From Vreelandella nanhaiensis (GTDB lineage: Bacteria; Pseudomonadota; Gammaproteobacteria; Pseudomonadales; Halomonadaceae), in the NCBI RefSeq assembly GCF_003990185.1, contig NZ_RZHF01000015.1, positions 310,136-374,135 on the forward strand: a stretch of DNA of 64,000 bases, written 5' to 3'. Position 1 is the first letter of the stretch, and the number at the start of each line of letters is the position of its first letter. Positions 26,391 to 37,359 of this stretch are shown here, piece by piece. A program made the position numbers and the translations under genes. The notes under the pieces were generated by a model. It saw only the letters and a list, made by a program, of their open reading frames with translations, did no database searches and had not been told where the DNA came from.

Positions 26391-26795
26391 TTACTTATCG
26401 TCTTTTAGGTTGTCGCTAGCCGCTGGCTTGTTGGGAGTGGAAGTGCTGGCAGCCTTGGGCTTTTTCGCCGCTGTTTTGGCAGTGTCTTTTGAGGGGTCTT
26501 CCGTCGCTTCAACCGAGGACGTAGGCGTGGGCGCCTGCGGGGCGGACTTCTGGTTCTCAATCGCAGCTTCAAGGCTTGCCACCTGACGCTCCAGCGCCTC
26601 GACCCGTGTGCGCGTGCGCTGCAGCACATCCATCAGGATGTCGAAATCTTCTCGCGAGACAAGTTCCAAACGATCAAAGGCACCACGAACCACTTGCTGA
26701 ACACCTTTCTGGATATCTTCAGGGGCTTGTGACGCATTCTGTAAGCGGTCGCCAATCTGTTGAGCCAAACGGCTGATACGGTCTTGGGGCGTCAT
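26391..26795 (-). CDS. ubiK: Ubiquinone biosynthesis accessory factor UbiK
   Basis: 134 residues. The first 80 are the BMFP/YqiC domain: an amphipathic helix (DRISRLAQQIGDRLQNA) and a coiled coil (FDILMDVLQRTRTRVEALERQVASLEAAI). UbiK binds UbiJ and membranes and supports aerobic ubiquinone synthesis. The C-terminal 50 residues are a low-complexity Ala/Pro/Ser/Lys tail, making the protein longer than usual. Start supported by GAGGAGAG just upstream. Monocistronic; glnK diverges upstream. Confidence 0.88.
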   Translation of the reverse strand: MTPQDRISRLAQQIGDRLQNASQAPEDIQKGVQQVVRGAFDRLELVSREDFDILMDVLQRTRTRVEALERQVASLEAAIENQKSAPQAPTPTSSVEATEDPSKDTAKTAAKKPKAASTSTPNKPAASDNLKDDK

Positions 26796-27053
26796 GATTC
26801 TCTCCTCAATGGTGATGCTTTAAAAATGGGCGCTACCTCAAGGATACGCAACCCTGCGCAAGTGCGCATGCATTGGCTGCGCTCTTGGGACATTTATTGC
26901 AAGGGCTGCTGCCCGCTAATGGTGCGTTGGTGGGTATGGAGCGGTTTCTTTTGGTGCAAAGGCGAAGATGCTCGCCCTGGGATGACCTTAAACGGTGCTT
27001 GGAGGCTTGGGTGTTTGTTTTAACTTACTGAAAAATAATAAATAAAATTTGAA

Positions 27054-27069
27054 TGGCACGGTATGCGCA
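27054..27069 (+). promoter_or_regulatory. Sigma-54 promoter of glnK-amtB
   Basis: TGGCACG, four bases, GCGCA: the invariant GG (-24) and GC (-12) have the correct spacing, about 105 bases before glnK. Upstream are three GGTGC half-sites (26921, 26953, 26994) that could be NtrC contacts; this part is weak. Confidence 0.75.
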
Positions 27070-27076
27070 TTAGTAG

Positions 27077-27511
<435 letters not shown>

Positions 27512-27556
27512 ATAGGGGCTTACTGGGATACTTCGTAGTTCAACGGGGAACTAACC

Positions 27557-28804
27557 ATGAACGAACTGGCTGACCTGAGCTATGCGCTCGATACGTTTTA
27601 CTTCCTGATTTGCGGCGTGCTGGTCATGTGGATGGCCGCGGGCTTTGCCATGCTTGAAGCAGGCCTTGTGCGGTCTAAAAACACTGCGGAAATTCTAACT
27701 AAAAATATCGCGCTGTTTGCCATCGCCTGCACTATGTATCTGCTGGTGGGCTATTACATCATGTACTCAAGCAGCGAAGGCGGCTTTTTGCCGAGCCTGG
27801 GTTTTTTGATCGGCGCTGAAAACAGCCTGGACGCGGTAACTGCTGGTGGTGAAGATGCGCCGTACTACTCTATGCGTGCTGACTACTTCTTCCAGGTAGT
27901 GTTTGTGGCCACCGCCATGTCGATTGTCTCCGGTGCGGTTGCCGAGCGTATGAAGCTCTGGGCCTTCCTAGCCTTCGCCGTGGTCATGACAGCATTTATC
28001 TACCCGGTTTCGGGTTACTGGACCTGGGGCGGCGGCTGGCTGGATGCCGTCGGTTACTCCGACTACGCAGGTTCGGGCATTGTCCATATGGCGGGTGCCT
28101 CAGCAGCGCTGGCAGGTGTGCTAATCCTTGGCCCGCGTAAGGGTAAATACGGTAAGGATGGCTCTATCCATGCGATTCCAGGCGCCAACATGCCGCTGGC
28201 AACGCTGGGTACGTTCATTCTGTGGATGGGCTGGTTCGGTTTCAACGGCGGCTCTGAGCTGAAAATGTCGGATATCGGCTCAGCTAATAACGTGGCGCAG
28301 GTCTTTGTGAATACCAATGCCGCCGCAGCGGGTGGTGTGATTGCGGCCCTCGTTTTAGCCAAGTTGTGGTTCCGCAAAGCGGATCTTACCATGGCACTCA
28401 ACGGGGCACTGGCTGGCCTTGTGGCGATTACCGCCGATCCGCTTTCTCCGACGGGCCTGGGTGCTGCGATTATTGGTGCAGTGGGTGGTTTGATCGTTGT
28501 GATCGCAATTGTCACGCTTGATAAGCTCAAGCTGGATGACCCGGTCGGTGCGATTTCAGTACATGGTGTGGTGGGTATCTGGGGCGTGCTGGCCGTACCT
28601 ATCACCAATGAGGAGGCCTCCTTCGGCGCTCAGCTGATTGGCATTGTAGGCATCTTCGCCTGGGTGTTTCTGGCAAGCGTGGTGGTCTGGTTAGTGCTAA
28701 AAGCCATCATGGGCATCCGAGTTAGTGAAGAAGAAGAGTATGAAGGTGTGGATATCGCGGAATGCGGTCTCGAGGCCTACCCCGAGTTTAGCGTTAAGAA
28801 ATAA
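27557..28804 (+). CDS. amtB: Ammonium transporter
   Basis: 415 residues with 11 membrane helices and no long signal peptide. The twin histidines of the pore are in GSGIVHMAGA and SVHGVVGIWG; the Phe gate region and AMLEAGLVRSKN near the N-terminus are conserved. It conducts NH4+/NH3 across the inner membrane and is plugged by GlnK. It follows glnK by 45 bases and is ended by a terminator before the second P-II gene. Confidence 0.95.
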   Translation: MNELADLSYALDTFYFLICGVLVMWMAAGFAMLEAGLVRSKNTAEILTKNIALFAIACTMYLLVGYYIMYSSSEGGFLPSLGFLIGAENSLDAVTAGGEDAPYYSMRADYFFQVVFVATAMSIVSGAVAERMKLWAFLAFAVVMTAFIYPVSGYWTWGGGWLDAVGYSDYAGSGIVHMAGASAALAGVLILGPRKGKYGKDGSIHAIPGANMPLATLGTFILWMGWFGFNGGSELKMSDIGSANNVAQVFVNTNAAAAGGVIAALVLAKLWFRKADLTMALNGALAGLVAITADPLSPTGLGAAIIGAVGGLIVVIAIVTLDKLKLDDPVGAISVHGVVGIWGVLAVPITNEEASFGAQLIGIVGIFAWVFLASVVVWLVLKAIMGIRVSEEEEYEGVDIAECGLEAYPEFSVKK

Positions 28805-28840
28805 TCATAATGCTAAGCAAGTGAGCTGGCGTGCTCTTAT

Positions 28841-28867
28841 GGCCTTCCTTTCGAGGAAGGCCTTTTT
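28841..28867 (+). terminator. Terminator after amtB
   Basis: Stem GGCCTTCC / GGAAGGCC with a 6-base loop and five T. It separates amtB from the second P-II gene, which must have its own promoter or rely on read-through. Confidence 0.9.
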
Positions 28868-28882
28868 ATTCTCTGCCTGTAG

Positions 28883-29305
<423 letters not shown>

Positions 29306-29325
29306 TTCGCTTCCCCGTATCATAA

Positions 29326-29363
29326 AGAACCCCGCTACCGGAGATCGGTAGCGGGGTTCTTTT
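29326..29363 (+). terminator. Terminator between P-II gene and fpr
   Basis: Perfect 15-bp stem AGAACCCCGCTACCG / CGGTAGCGGGGTTCT with a 5-base loop and short T tract. It can also serve fpr on the other strand. Confidence 0.9.
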
Positions 29364-29395
29364 GGTAAAACGCTGAAAACGTTTTCTATGAGTGC

Positions 29396-30172
29396 TTATT
29401 TCTCGACAAATGCACGCTCGATCACGTAGTCGCCGGGCTCGCCCATGCGCGGGGAGATATTCATGCCCAGCTCATCCAGCAAGGCGCTTGTGTCATCCAG
29501 CATGGCCGGACTTCCGCAAATCATCGCCCGATCCTGGCGCGGGTCGATCGGCGGCAAGCCGGTATCTTCATACAGCTTGCCCGAACGGATATGGTCGGTC
29601 AGGCGGCCCATGGTGTGGAACTCTTCACGGGTAACGGTGGGGTAGTAGACCAGCTTTTCGGCGATCTCTTCACCTAGATATTCATGCGCTGGCAGCTCCT
29701 TGGTGATGAAGTCGGAATAGGCCAGCTCAGAGACTTCACGCACCCCGTGGATCAGCACGATCTTTTCGTAGCGCTCGTACACTTCAGGGTCCTGGATCAA
29801 GCTCATGAACGGCGCCAGGCCCGTGCCGGTGGAGAGCATGTACAGATTACGGCCAGGCAGCAGGTCATCGCATACCAGCGTGCCGGTCGGCTTGCGGCTG
29901 ACCATGATCTGATCGCCCACTTTGAGGTGCTGCAGACGTGAGGTCAGTGGGCCGTCGGGCACTTTAATGCTGTAAAACTCAAGATGATCTTCGTAATTGG
30001 GGCTAGCGATCGAGTAAGCGCGCATCAGCGGCTTACCTTCCACTTCCAGGCCGATCATCACAAATTGGCCGTTTTTGAAGCGCAGGCTCCGCTCACGTGT
30101 GGTACGGAAGCTGAACAGGGTGTCGTTCCAATGATGAACGCTAAGCACTTCTTCCAAAGCAAACTTACTCAT
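29396..30172 (-). CDS. fpr: Ferredoxin--NADP+ reductase
   Basis: 258 residues of the bacterial subclass I Fpr. FAD site RAYSIASPNYEDHLEFYSIKV (about 50-71), NADP site STGTGLAPFMS (about 112-122) and CGSPAML near the C-terminus, ending FVEK. It passes electrons between NADPH and ferredoxin or flavodoxin, supporting Fe-S repair and oxidative defence. A LysR gene of the FinR type diverges upstream, the arrangement known from Pseudomonas, where FinR controls fpr. Confidence 0.92.
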   Translation of the reverse strand: MSKFALEEVLSVHHWNDTLFSFRTTRERSLRFKNGQFVMIGLEVEGKPLMRAYSIASPNYEDHLEFYSIKVPDGPLTSRLQHLKVGDQIMVSRKPTGTLVCDDLLPGRNLYMLSTGTGLAPFMSLIQDPEVYERYEKIVLIHGVREVSELAYSDFITKELPAHEYLGEEIAEKLVYYPTVTREEFHTMGRLTDHIRSGKLYEDTGLPPIDPRQDRAMICGSPAMLDDTSALLDELGMNISPRMGEPGDYVIERAFVEK

Positions 30173-30336
30173 GCACTCTCTCCATTAAACGATGCCAACA
30201 CGAAATCGCATCTTTTATATTCTTAAAAAGAATAAAAATTAATAAATATCTTGTGAGTAAGTCTAAGCAAAGGTGTTATATCTGTTAAGCAAATTATATG
30301 GATAACACTTATCTCTAAAATAGATATAGGCCATCT

Positions 30337-31263
30337 ATGCACTATACCCTGCGACAACTAGAAGTTTTTGTAGCGGTCGCCCAGCACGAGAGCGTATCCC
30401 AGGCTGCGCGGGCGCTAGCCATGTCGCAATCGGCCACCAGCACGGCACTTGCCGAGCTTGAACGCCAGTTCGATTGTCAGCTGCTTGACCGCCTGGGCAA
30501 ACGGTTGAAGCTCAACGCATTAGGCTTTCAGCTGCTTCCCAAGGCGGTGGCGTTGCTTGACCGTGGTGAGGAGATAGAAGAGCTTTTACGCGGCCAGAAA
30601 GGCGTTGGTGCGCTGGATGTGGGGGCGACCCTGACGATTGGCAACTACCTGGCGACACTCCTGATCAGCGATTTCATGCAGCGCTATCCGGGCAGTCGCG
30701 TGCGTCTTTCGGTGCGCAATACGCGCCATATTATCGAAAGCGTACGCCAGCACTCGCTTGATTTGGGCCTGATTGAAGGCCAATGTGATGACGAAATGAT
30801 CATCAGCCAGCCTTGGGTAGAGGATGAGCTGTGCGTTTTCTGTTCGCCCCGCCACCCGCTGGCCGGGCAGAAACACCTGGAGCTTGAACAACTGCTGCGT
30901 GAAGACTGGATCATGCGTGAAGAGGGCTCGGGCACTCGAATGACTCTGGAGCACGCCGCGCGCCATCGGCGCAGCCGCTTTAATACGCTGCTGGAGCTTG
31001 AGCATACCGAAGGGATTAAACGCGCCGTTGAGTCCGGCTTAGGTATCGGCTGCGTGTCACGCCTAGCACTACGCGATGCCTTTCGGCGAGGCAGCCTAGT
31101 ACCACTACCCACGCCAGAGCTGGACCTGAAGCGTCAGTTCACCTTTATCTGGCACCGCCACAAGTACCTTACCACTGGCGTGCGCGAGTTTCTGCGTCTG
31201 TGCCGCGAAATGACGGCTGGTGCCAAACGCAGTGATGATATTGAACTGCCGCCGGTGCCTTAA
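30337..31263 (+). CDS. LysR-family regulator, FinR-like
   Basis: 308 residues. N-terminal winged helix-turn-helix MHYTLRQLEVFVAVAQHESV and SQAARALAMSQSATSTALAELERQF (residues 1-45), then a LysR substrate domain (about 90-295). It diverges from fpr with a 164-base gap that must hold both promoters and the operator. By context it probably activates fpr under superoxide or sulfite stress; it may also resemble YeiE. Function is inferred from context. Confidence 0.82.
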   Translation: MHYTLRQLEVFVAVAQHESVSQAARALAMSQSATSTALAELERQFDCQLLDRLGKRLKLNALGFQLLPKAVALLDRGEEIEELLRGQKGVGALDVGATLTIGNYLATLLISDFMQRYPGSRVRLSVRNTRHIIESVRQHSLDLGLIEGQCDDEMIISQPWVEDELCVFCSPRHPLAGQKHLELEQLLREDWIMREEGSGTRMTLEHAARHRRSRFNTLLELEHTEGIKRAVESGLGIGCVSRLALRDAFRRGSLVPLPTPELDLKRQFTFIWHRHKYLTTGVREFLRLCREMTAGAKRSDDIELPPVP

Positions 31264-31395
31264 AGATTACCGTCAAGGTTGGCGCAGCCGATCCGATCTG
31301 CTGGCTGAATGGTCGGGTCTTGGTAAAAGTCATATCGCAGTAGAAGTAATGGGGGCCTATTATCAAAATACTTCCCCACAAAAAGGCCGGCCCCG

Positions 31396-31746
31396 ATGGC
31401 AGGAACCAGTCTGCCTGCGCTTATCGATGACATTGCGTCACTTCTCGACGATGTCTCACTGATGACAGAAATCGCTACCAAGAAAACCGCCGGTGTTCTG
31501 GGGATGATCTTGCGCTGAACGCGCAACAGGTAACCGGCGTCAATCCTGCGCGTGAGTTGCCCGTTGTCTGGGCAGTGGCCAAGGGTTCGCTGCTTAACAA
31601 AGTAATTCTGGTCCCGTCGGCTGTTGCGATCAGCTTTTTTGCACCCTGGCTAGTGATGCCGCTTTTGGATGGTAGGCGGGGCGTTTTTCTGCTTTGAAGG
31701 GGCTGAAAGGGAATTTCCTCGTGAAGGAAGGAATGGCAGAGGGTAG
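31396..31746 (+). pseudogene. yedI: DUF808/YedI-family membrane protein, broken
   Basis: Conceptual translation gives [20 protein letters not shown], then [10 protein letters not shown], a one-base deletion near 31500, [40 protein letters not shown], a second frameshift near 31668, then [14 protein letters not shown]. This is the N-terminal third of YedI (a membrane protein of about 300 residues); the rest is missing. Two frameshifts and the truncation show it is dead. Confidence 0.8.
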
Positions 31747-31845
31747 GCCGCCTTGTCATTAACAGCTGCCGTCACGCTACCGGTCTTGGAGGGTGCGACT
31801 GTAGTAGCGCTTCGAAAAATGAGTCGTTAAGACTTATCGCAACGT

Positions 31846-31870
31846 GAAAAGGGCCTCGTTATGAGGCCCT
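31846..31870 (-). terminator. Terminator after chemoreceptor 1
   Basis: Stem AGGGCCTC / GAGGCCCT with a 5-base loop followed on the - strand by TTTTC, past the stop of the gene at 31940. Confidence 0.8.
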
Positions 31871-31939
31871 GTAAGGATTCAATATAATGGCTGAAGTCCA
31901 GCAGGATTGATGTACTGCTCCTGCCAGCTCCTGGGTCGA

Positions 31940-34051
31940 TCAGTAGTCTGCGGGCGTTTTAAAGGGCAGTTGATGACGGGATGACACACTGTCGCCTTCA
32001 AGGGTAAAACCACCTACCAGCGTCGCGAGGCGCTCGGACTGTTCCTTGAGTTGCTCGGCGGCAGTGGTGGACTCCTCGACCAGGGCGGCATTTTGCTGAG
32101 TCATCTGGTCAAGGTCGGTGACTGCGATGCTGACCTGGCCGATGCCGTCGCTCTGCTCATTGGCCGCTGTGCTGATATCGCCCAGCATTTGGGTGACCCG
32201 CGTGACGCTTTCGGAAAGCTCATGCATCGCAGTTTCGGCGTCGTGCACTAGCTGGGTGCCGCTTTCTACCTTACCCGACGAGACGTTGATGCGCTGGCGA
32301 ATATCCGCCGCCGCTTCACTGCTGCGTGAGGCCAGTTTGCGCACTTCATCTGCCACCACAGCAAAACCGCGCCCATGTTCGCCTGCCCGAGCGGCTTCTA
32401 CTGAGGCATTCAGGGCCAGCAGGTTGGTCTGGAAGGCGATACCGTCAATCACGGTGACAATAGACTGGATCTCGGACGATGTGGCGCGGATATCATCCAT
32501 GGTGACTACTACCTGCTCGAATGCGGTGTTGGTCCGCGAGGCCAGTTGCGAGGCGGTCTGTGAAAGGCCGCTGGCCTCTTGGGACGCACTGGTGGTATGG
32601 CCCACTGTGCTGCTGATTTGCTCCATGGCTGAGGACGTTTGCTGTAGGCTGGCAGCGGCCTGCTCGGTGCGCCGTGAAAGGTCCTGGCCGCCCAGCGTGA
32701 TCTCATTGGCAGCGTGACGTACCGATTCGCTGCTGGCGCGCACATCAACCAGCACATCGTGAATCTTGACCGCAAAGGCATTGAACTGGATCGCCAGTTC
32801 GGCGCTTTCATTACGCCCGCGCACCGGCAGTCGCTGGGTCAGGTCACCGTCACCCGAGGCGATGTCGCGCATGCGCTCAGCCAGGTTTCTCAGCGGGCGG
32901 GAGATGCTGGTGCCCAATAGCCAGCTGGCCAACAGGCCGATGCCAGCAATGAGCAGGCCCATCAAGATCATGCCCCACATGGAGGCTTTACTCTGGCCGC
33001 TAAGCTGATCCTGCAGGTCATAAAGGCCAGCCATGACGGCGCTTTCAGGTAGCCGAATCATCAATACCCAAGGCTGACCGCTATCGTCGATAGAGAAAGG
33101 CCAGTACAGCTCTGTCATGTCTTGCTCGGTGTCTAGCTTACGTACACTTTCCCCCTGCTGAGCTTGAGCAATACTGGCCTGAAGCGCAGGGTTGAGAGCA
33201 TTTTCAACATGCTTACCCAGCAGTTCCGGGGCGCTGGTATAGGCAGCCAGAGTGCCTTGAGCGGCTACCAGAGCCATTTCGCCAGCACCGTTGTAAAGTG
33301 TTTCGTTAGCTTCTTCGAGCAGCCCCTGAATGAATTCAACAGAAAGGTCGACGCCAGCACTGCCGCGAAACTCGCCGTCCACGATAATCGGTGCGTTAAA
33401 CGAGGTCACCAGCAAGGTTTCGCCGTTATAGTCGTATAAGCGCGGATCGACAATACAGCTATGTTGGGTTTCCTTGGTGCACAGGTAGTATTCCCCACGA
33501 CGAATGCCGTCTGCATCGCGCTCCTGGTTCTCTATATCATCGCCCAGCGCGAGAACCTCAATGCTGCCACTGCTAGTGCGGTACCACCATGGCATGAAGC
33601 GGCCATCGGGGCTGTAGCCCTGATCCTCACGGCCAGTAAAGAGAGCATCGCTGTTGAATGCATCTGGCTCCCAACCAATGAAGGCATCCAGCAGATCGGG
33701 ATTATTAATCACCGTTTGACGTACCAGCATTGATACTTCACGGCGGCTCAGGGACATCAATGGCCGTCCGTGTGCATCCTGTTGGCCCAGCATGGCATTG
33801 GTGTGCGCCAGGTTAGTCGCAAGCGTTAGCGCATGCTCAAGCTGGCCCTTTATCTCTTCGGCCTGACCTGAGGCCATTGCAGTGAGGTGCGCTTCAATAT
33901 TACGTTCAAGCAGCGCCTGCGTTTCGCTTTTTACCAACGACTGGGAGCGTGCGTTAGCGATAACCGAGTAAATCACTAGCGCAGCAATAACCAACAGAAT
34001 ACAGCCACCCACCAGGGTGGCAATTAAGGTACGGATGGACTTGAAGTTCAT
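31940..34051 (-). CDS. Methyl-accepting chemotaxis protein (1)
   Basis: 703 residues. Membrane helix (about 9-30), a large periplasmic double-Cache sensor (about 35-345), a second helix (about 357-378), a HAMP domain and the long signalling coiled coil with the tip [35 protein letters not shown]. The sensor has [17 protein letters not shown] and MPWWYR, as in dCache_1 receptors with TYAA-like ligands. No C-terminal CheR-docking pentapeptide. It is followed by a terminator and preceded by a second receptor gene at 27 bases, so the two are co-transcribed. Ligand unknown. Confidence 0.9.
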   Translation of the reverse strand: MNFKSIRTLIATLVGGCILLVIAALVIYSVIANARSQSLVKSETQALLERNIEAHLTAMASGQAEEIKGQLEHALTLATNLAHTNAMLGQQDAHGRPLMSLSRREVSMLVRQTVINNPDLLDAFIGWEPDAFNSDALFTGREDQGYSPDGRFMPWWYRTSSGSIEVLALGDDIENQERDADGIRRGEYYLCTKETQHSCIVDPRLYDYNGETLLVTSFNAPIIVDGEFRGSAGVDLSVEFIQGLLEEANETLYNGAGEMALVAAQGTLAAYTSAPELLGKHVENALNPALQASIAQAQQGESVRKLDTEQDMTELYWPFSIDDSGQPWVLMIRLPESAVMAGLYDLQDQLSGQSKASMWGMILMGLLIAGIGLLASWLLGTSISRPLRNLAERMRDIASGDGDLTQRLPVRGRNESAELAIQFNAFAVKIHDVLVDVRASSESVRHAANEITLGGQDLSRRTEQAAASLQQTSSAMEQISSTVGHTTSASQEASGLSQTASQLASRTNTAFEQVVVTMDDIRATSSEIQSIVTVIDGIAFQTNLLALNASVEAARAGEHGRGFAVVADEVRKLASRSSEAAADIRQRINVSSGKVESGTQLVHDAETAMHELSESVTRVTQMLGDISTAANEQSDGIGQVSIAVTDLDQMTQQNAALVEESTTAAEQLKEQSERLATLVGGFTLEGDSVSSRHQLPFKTPADY

Positions 34052-34077
34052 TTAAGTACTCTCAATTTGGCTGCCGC

Positions 34078-35937
34078 TTAACGCGGCAGGGGCGCGGGCG
34101 GCATAAGTCGCCCGACGGAGGAAGTTTTACTGCTTGATAGGGTAAAACTGCCAACTACATCGGATAGACGCAGGGATTGCTCTTTTAAATGTTCAGCAGC
34201 GGTCGTTGATTCCTCTACCATGGCGGCGTTTTCTTGCGTCATACGATCCAGTTCGGCAACCGCAATATTCACCTGATTGATACCATCACTTTGCTCGCTG
34301 GTAGCAGCCGTGATCTCTGCCAGCACATCTGTCACGCGTGTGATATGCGCCACGATATCCTTCATGGTCGCGCCAGCATTACGCACCAGGGAAGTACCGT
34401 TATTGACCTTGCTTTGCGAGTCTTCAATCAGCTTCTGGATATCGTCGGCCGCTTCGCTGCTGCGTCCTGCCAGTTTGCGCACTTCATCGGCTACCACTGC
34501 AAAACCACGGCCATGTTCACCAGCGCGGGCAGCTTCCACCGAGGCGTTCAGCGCCAGCAGATTGGTCTGGAAGGAGATACTGTTCATCAGGGTGACGATT
34601 TCGCCAATTTTATCGGAAGCGCGAGTGATATCTTCCATGGTGGTCACCACGTTCGCCACCACCTTGCCACCTTCGTTGGCCACCTCAGATGCGGTTTGCG
34701 AGAGCGTGTTGGCCTCCTGGGCAGAAGCGGCGGTGTGCTGGACGGTGCTGGTGATCTCTTCAATCGAGGCGGACGTTTGCTGCAGGCTGGCGGCTGCGTT
34801 ATCAGTGCGTCGGGAGAGATCCTGCCCACCCATGGCGATCTCGTTAGCCGCGTGATGCACGGATTCACTGCTCGCGCGCACATCGATCAATACCTCTTCC
34901 ATCTTGCCTACAAAACGGTTAAAAGCACTGGCAATTTGTGTAACCTCATCCTTACCCACTTCGGGCAAGCGCTGGGTCAAGTCGCCTTCACCCGAGGCAA
35001 TGTTATCCATTGCATCACGCGCAGCCACCAAGCGACGCAGCAGCAGTGAAAGAAGTAGCCCAAATACCACAGCAGTGATTACAGCTACTATCAGCAGCGT
35101 GATTATCGATGTGGTGGCGATGGCGCGCAGGCCTGTGGTTGCTTCGGCTTCATCCAGCGCGACAACCAGTTGCCAATCGCTATTGCCACCTACTGAACGT
35201 CCAAGTAGCAACTTACTACTTCCTTCCAGTGTCATTTGTTGTGGACTAGTCGCAGAAGCGAGTTGGTATAGGTAAGAGGCGTTTAATTCATTACTCAAAG
35301 CGGTAGATGGCTCAAGAGTAAGCTCCCTATTGGGATGAGCAACTAGGGTGCCATCGCCCGTTACCAGGAAGCCGAAACTTAAAGGGGTAGGAGATATTCC
35401 ATCAACGATCGCCACCATGTTGCTAATGTTAACATCGGCGCCTACTACCGCATGTAGTTGATCGTCTTGGTAAAACGGCCGGGCAAAGGTAACGACAAGG
35501 TCACCACTCTGGGCATCGACATAGGGGGCAGTAATAATGGTGTCTCTGGCATCTACAGCTGCCTGATACCAGGGGCGAGTGCGAGGATCAAAGCCAGTGG
35601 GCGGTTCCCAGCCATTAAAAAAAATCGTTTCGCCACTTTCCGCATAACCTATATAGGACGCCATAAAATCGCCAGAGGTCGTTAGCTGGCGCAGCGCAGC
35701 ACGGGGGTTGCGGCTAGCTGCAGCTTCTTCCATGCCGGTTAGCATAATACTACGTGACTCCATCCATTCATGGAGCGCGCTGATGTTGCCGCTAACTACT
35801 GCGTTAAGATTACGGGTTATTTGCTGGTTATTATGATGTTTTACCGTGGTGTAACTGGCAATGCCGTTAATCACCAAGGCAAGAGTAATCGCTACTAGCG
35901 CAGCTAGCAGGATGCGTGCTCGGAGGGTAGAAAACAT
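34078..35937 (-). CDS. Methyl-accepting chemotaxis protein (2)
   Basis: 619 residues. Helix at about 7-29, dCache_1 sensor (about 33-275) with FDPRTRPWYQAA and APYVDAQSG, then helix (about 275-297), HAMP and the conserved signalling tip. The R-x-R-x-W-Y and Y-V-D pieces resemble the amino-acid-binding motif of dCache_1AA receptors, although the first Tyr position is Phe, so amino-acid sensing is likely but not sure. The cytoplasmic half is close to that of receptor 1, while the sensors differ: a duplication with new ligand specificity. Confidence 0.9.
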   Translation of the reverse strand: MFSTLRARILLAALVAITLALVINGIASYTTVKHHNNQQITRNLNAVVSGNISALHEWMESRSIMLTGMEEAAASRNPRAALRQLTTSGDFMASYIGYAESGETIFFNGWEPPTGFDPRTRPWYQAAVDARDTIITAPYVDAQSGDLVVTFARPFYQDDQLHAVVGADVNISNMVAIVDGISPTPLSFGFLVTGDGTLVAHPNRELTLEPSTALSNELNASYLYQLASATSPQQMTLEGSSKLLLGRSVGGNSDWQLVVALDEAEATTGLRAIATTSIITLLIVAVITAVVFGLLLSLLLRRLVAARDAMDNIASGEGDLTQRLPEVGKDEVTQIASAFNRFVGKMEEVLIDVRASSESVHHAANEIAMGGQDLSRRTDNAAASLQQTSASIEEITSTVQHTAASAQEANTLSQTASEVANEGGKVVANVVTTMEDITRASDKIGEIVTLMNSISFQTNLLALNASVEAARAGEHGRGFAVVADEVRKLAGRSSEAADDIQKLIEDSQSKVNNGTSLVRNAGATMKDIVAHITRVTDVLAEITAATSEQSDGINQVNIAVAELDRMTQENAAMVEESTTAAEHLKEQSLRLSDVVGSFTLSSSKTSSVGRLMPPAPLPR

Positions 35938-36052
35938 GGTCGCTCTCGACGTCGAAGTGATTGTCAGTATCCAGGGGGGAGATACTGTTGTGGAACTCCT
36001 TATTATCGGCGAGAACGACCACTACTTGAGGCTAGTTAATAAGTTGACGTGA

Positions 36053-36484
36053 TTAACGTAAATCGTTGACGGCAGCCTGTATGTCCGCCATTGATGCTTT
36101 ACTGAGGTCTTTAGAAAGCGTATGAGTAACTAGCTTTTGAGTAGGGCCATCCAACTTATCACGCAACAATCCCAAGAATTTGGGGGGGGCGACCATGATC
36201 AACTTCTCCATATTATTTCCGACACGCGCGTTGTAGAGATGTTGCGCAACCTCTTTGGCAAACAGCTCGTTTTCATGCCGTAACGCTGCGCCCCTTTCCG
36301 ATGAAGAACGCACTGGTGACGACGGTGAATCATGGACATCGGCACCAGAGCTATCGGCAATTAAATCACCTTCATGCATTCGCCCTTCGGCATGAACCAA
36401 GCTCTCTTTTTCTTCCAGGTTTTGTGCATCACGTGTGAAGATACGTGCTCGAGCGGCATCCGCTACCACAATATAGGTTGTCAT
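36053..36484 (-). CDS. Host-attachment-family protein
   Basis: 143 residues of the Host_attach family (PF10116): begins MTTYIVVADAARARIF, has a middle Ser/Asp-rich linker, then ELFAKEVAQHLYNARVGNNMEKLIMVAPPKFLGLLRDKL and ends with VTHTLSKDLSKASMADI. The family was named for a plant-attachment protein but the fold resembles eRF1/RNase baeRF domains, and the real role is unclear. Cytoplasmic, no signal peptide. Stands alone. Confidence 0.8.
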   Translation of the reverse strand: MTTYIVVADAARARIFTRDAQNLEEKESLVHAEGRMHEGDLIADSSGADVHDSPSSPVRSSSERGAALRHENELFAKEVAQHLYNARVGNNMEKLIMVAPPKFLGLLRDKLDGPTQKLVTHTLSKDLSKASMADIQAAVNDLR

Positions 36485-36549
36485 CAGTAAACGTCCTCCA
36501 TGTCGTTAGGGATGTATTAACCATGGCAAGCGTTTGGCGTTCGGTCAAC

Positions 36550-37359
36550 CTAGAGCACTTTACGGCGTAATAGACTGGTAATCGCTTCGCCAATCAGTAC
36601 CAGCACGATGATCGCAATCAGGATGGTCGCGACCGTCGGCCAGGCAAAGGTGTCAATCGCGCCCTGCAAAATCACCCCGATGCCGCCCGCGCCCACTAGT
36701 CCCAGCACAGTGGATTCACGAATATTGATATCCCAACGTAAAATCACGATGGCAAAAAAGGCGGGCATGACCTGAGGCACGATCGCATAGACGATGACCT
36801 TTGCCTTGGAGGCGCCGGTAGCTTCCATGGCCTCGACCGGCCGCTTATCGATCTCCTCAATCGCTTCGCCCATCAGCTTGCCGATAAACCCGATCGAACG
36901 AAACACGATGGCTAGAATACCGGCGAGTACCCCAGGTCCGAAAATAGCCACAAACAAAAGCGCCCAGATAATCGTATTCACCGAGCGGCTGGAGACCAGA
37001 ATAAACCGGCCAAGCCACAGACAGGCGCGATTGGGCGTGGTGTTTTGCGCGGCAATATAGGCCACCGGTAGCGCCAGAAAAATGGTCAGGAAGGTCGCCA
37101 GAGTGGCAATGTGCACCGTTTCAATCAGTGCGTTAATAATATTGCCAAGCCCCGTTGTGCTGGGAGGCCACATGCGAGCACCCAAACCCGAGATCTGGTT
37201 GGGGGCATCCCACACCCAGGGCCAGAAGATATCGATATCGCGAACCGCCCATACCACTACCGTAAGGGTTACGAGCAGCACGGCGTAACGGATAAGGCGT
37301 TCCTTGGCGTCGTAGCGTTGCCAAACGTGGTCGGCGAGCTTTTGTGCGTGATCTACCAT
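36550..37359 (-). CDS. phnE: Phosphonate-type ABC permease (PhnE2)
   Basis: 269 residues, five or six membrane helices, with the permease EAA-like loop EAMEATGASKAKVIVYAIVPQV (about 178-199). Works with the adjacent PhnC, PhnE1 and PhnD to import phosphonate, phosphite or phosphate. Starts 7 bases inside the end of the preceding permease gene, so translation is coupled. No C-P lyase or phosphonatase gene is in the window, so the substrate is open. Confidence 0.88.
   Translation of the reverse strand: MVDHAQKLADHVWQRYDAKERLIRYAVLLVTLTVVVWAVRDIDIFWPWVWDAPNQISGLGARMWPPSTTGLGNIINALIETVHIATLATFLTIFLALPVAYIAAQNTTPNRACLWLGRFILVSSRSVNTIIWALLFVAIFGPGVLAGILAIVFRSIGFIGKLMGEAIEEIDKRPVEAMEATGASKAKVIVYAIVPQVMPAFFAIVILRWDINIRESTVLGLVGAGGIGVILQGAIDTFAWPTVATILIAIIVLVLIGEAITSLLRRKVL

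Noticed and set aside
26921..26998. Three GGTGC sites as firm NtrC enhancers
   Set aside because: They are half-sites without clear dyad partners, so they are kept only as a remark with the sigma-54 promoter.
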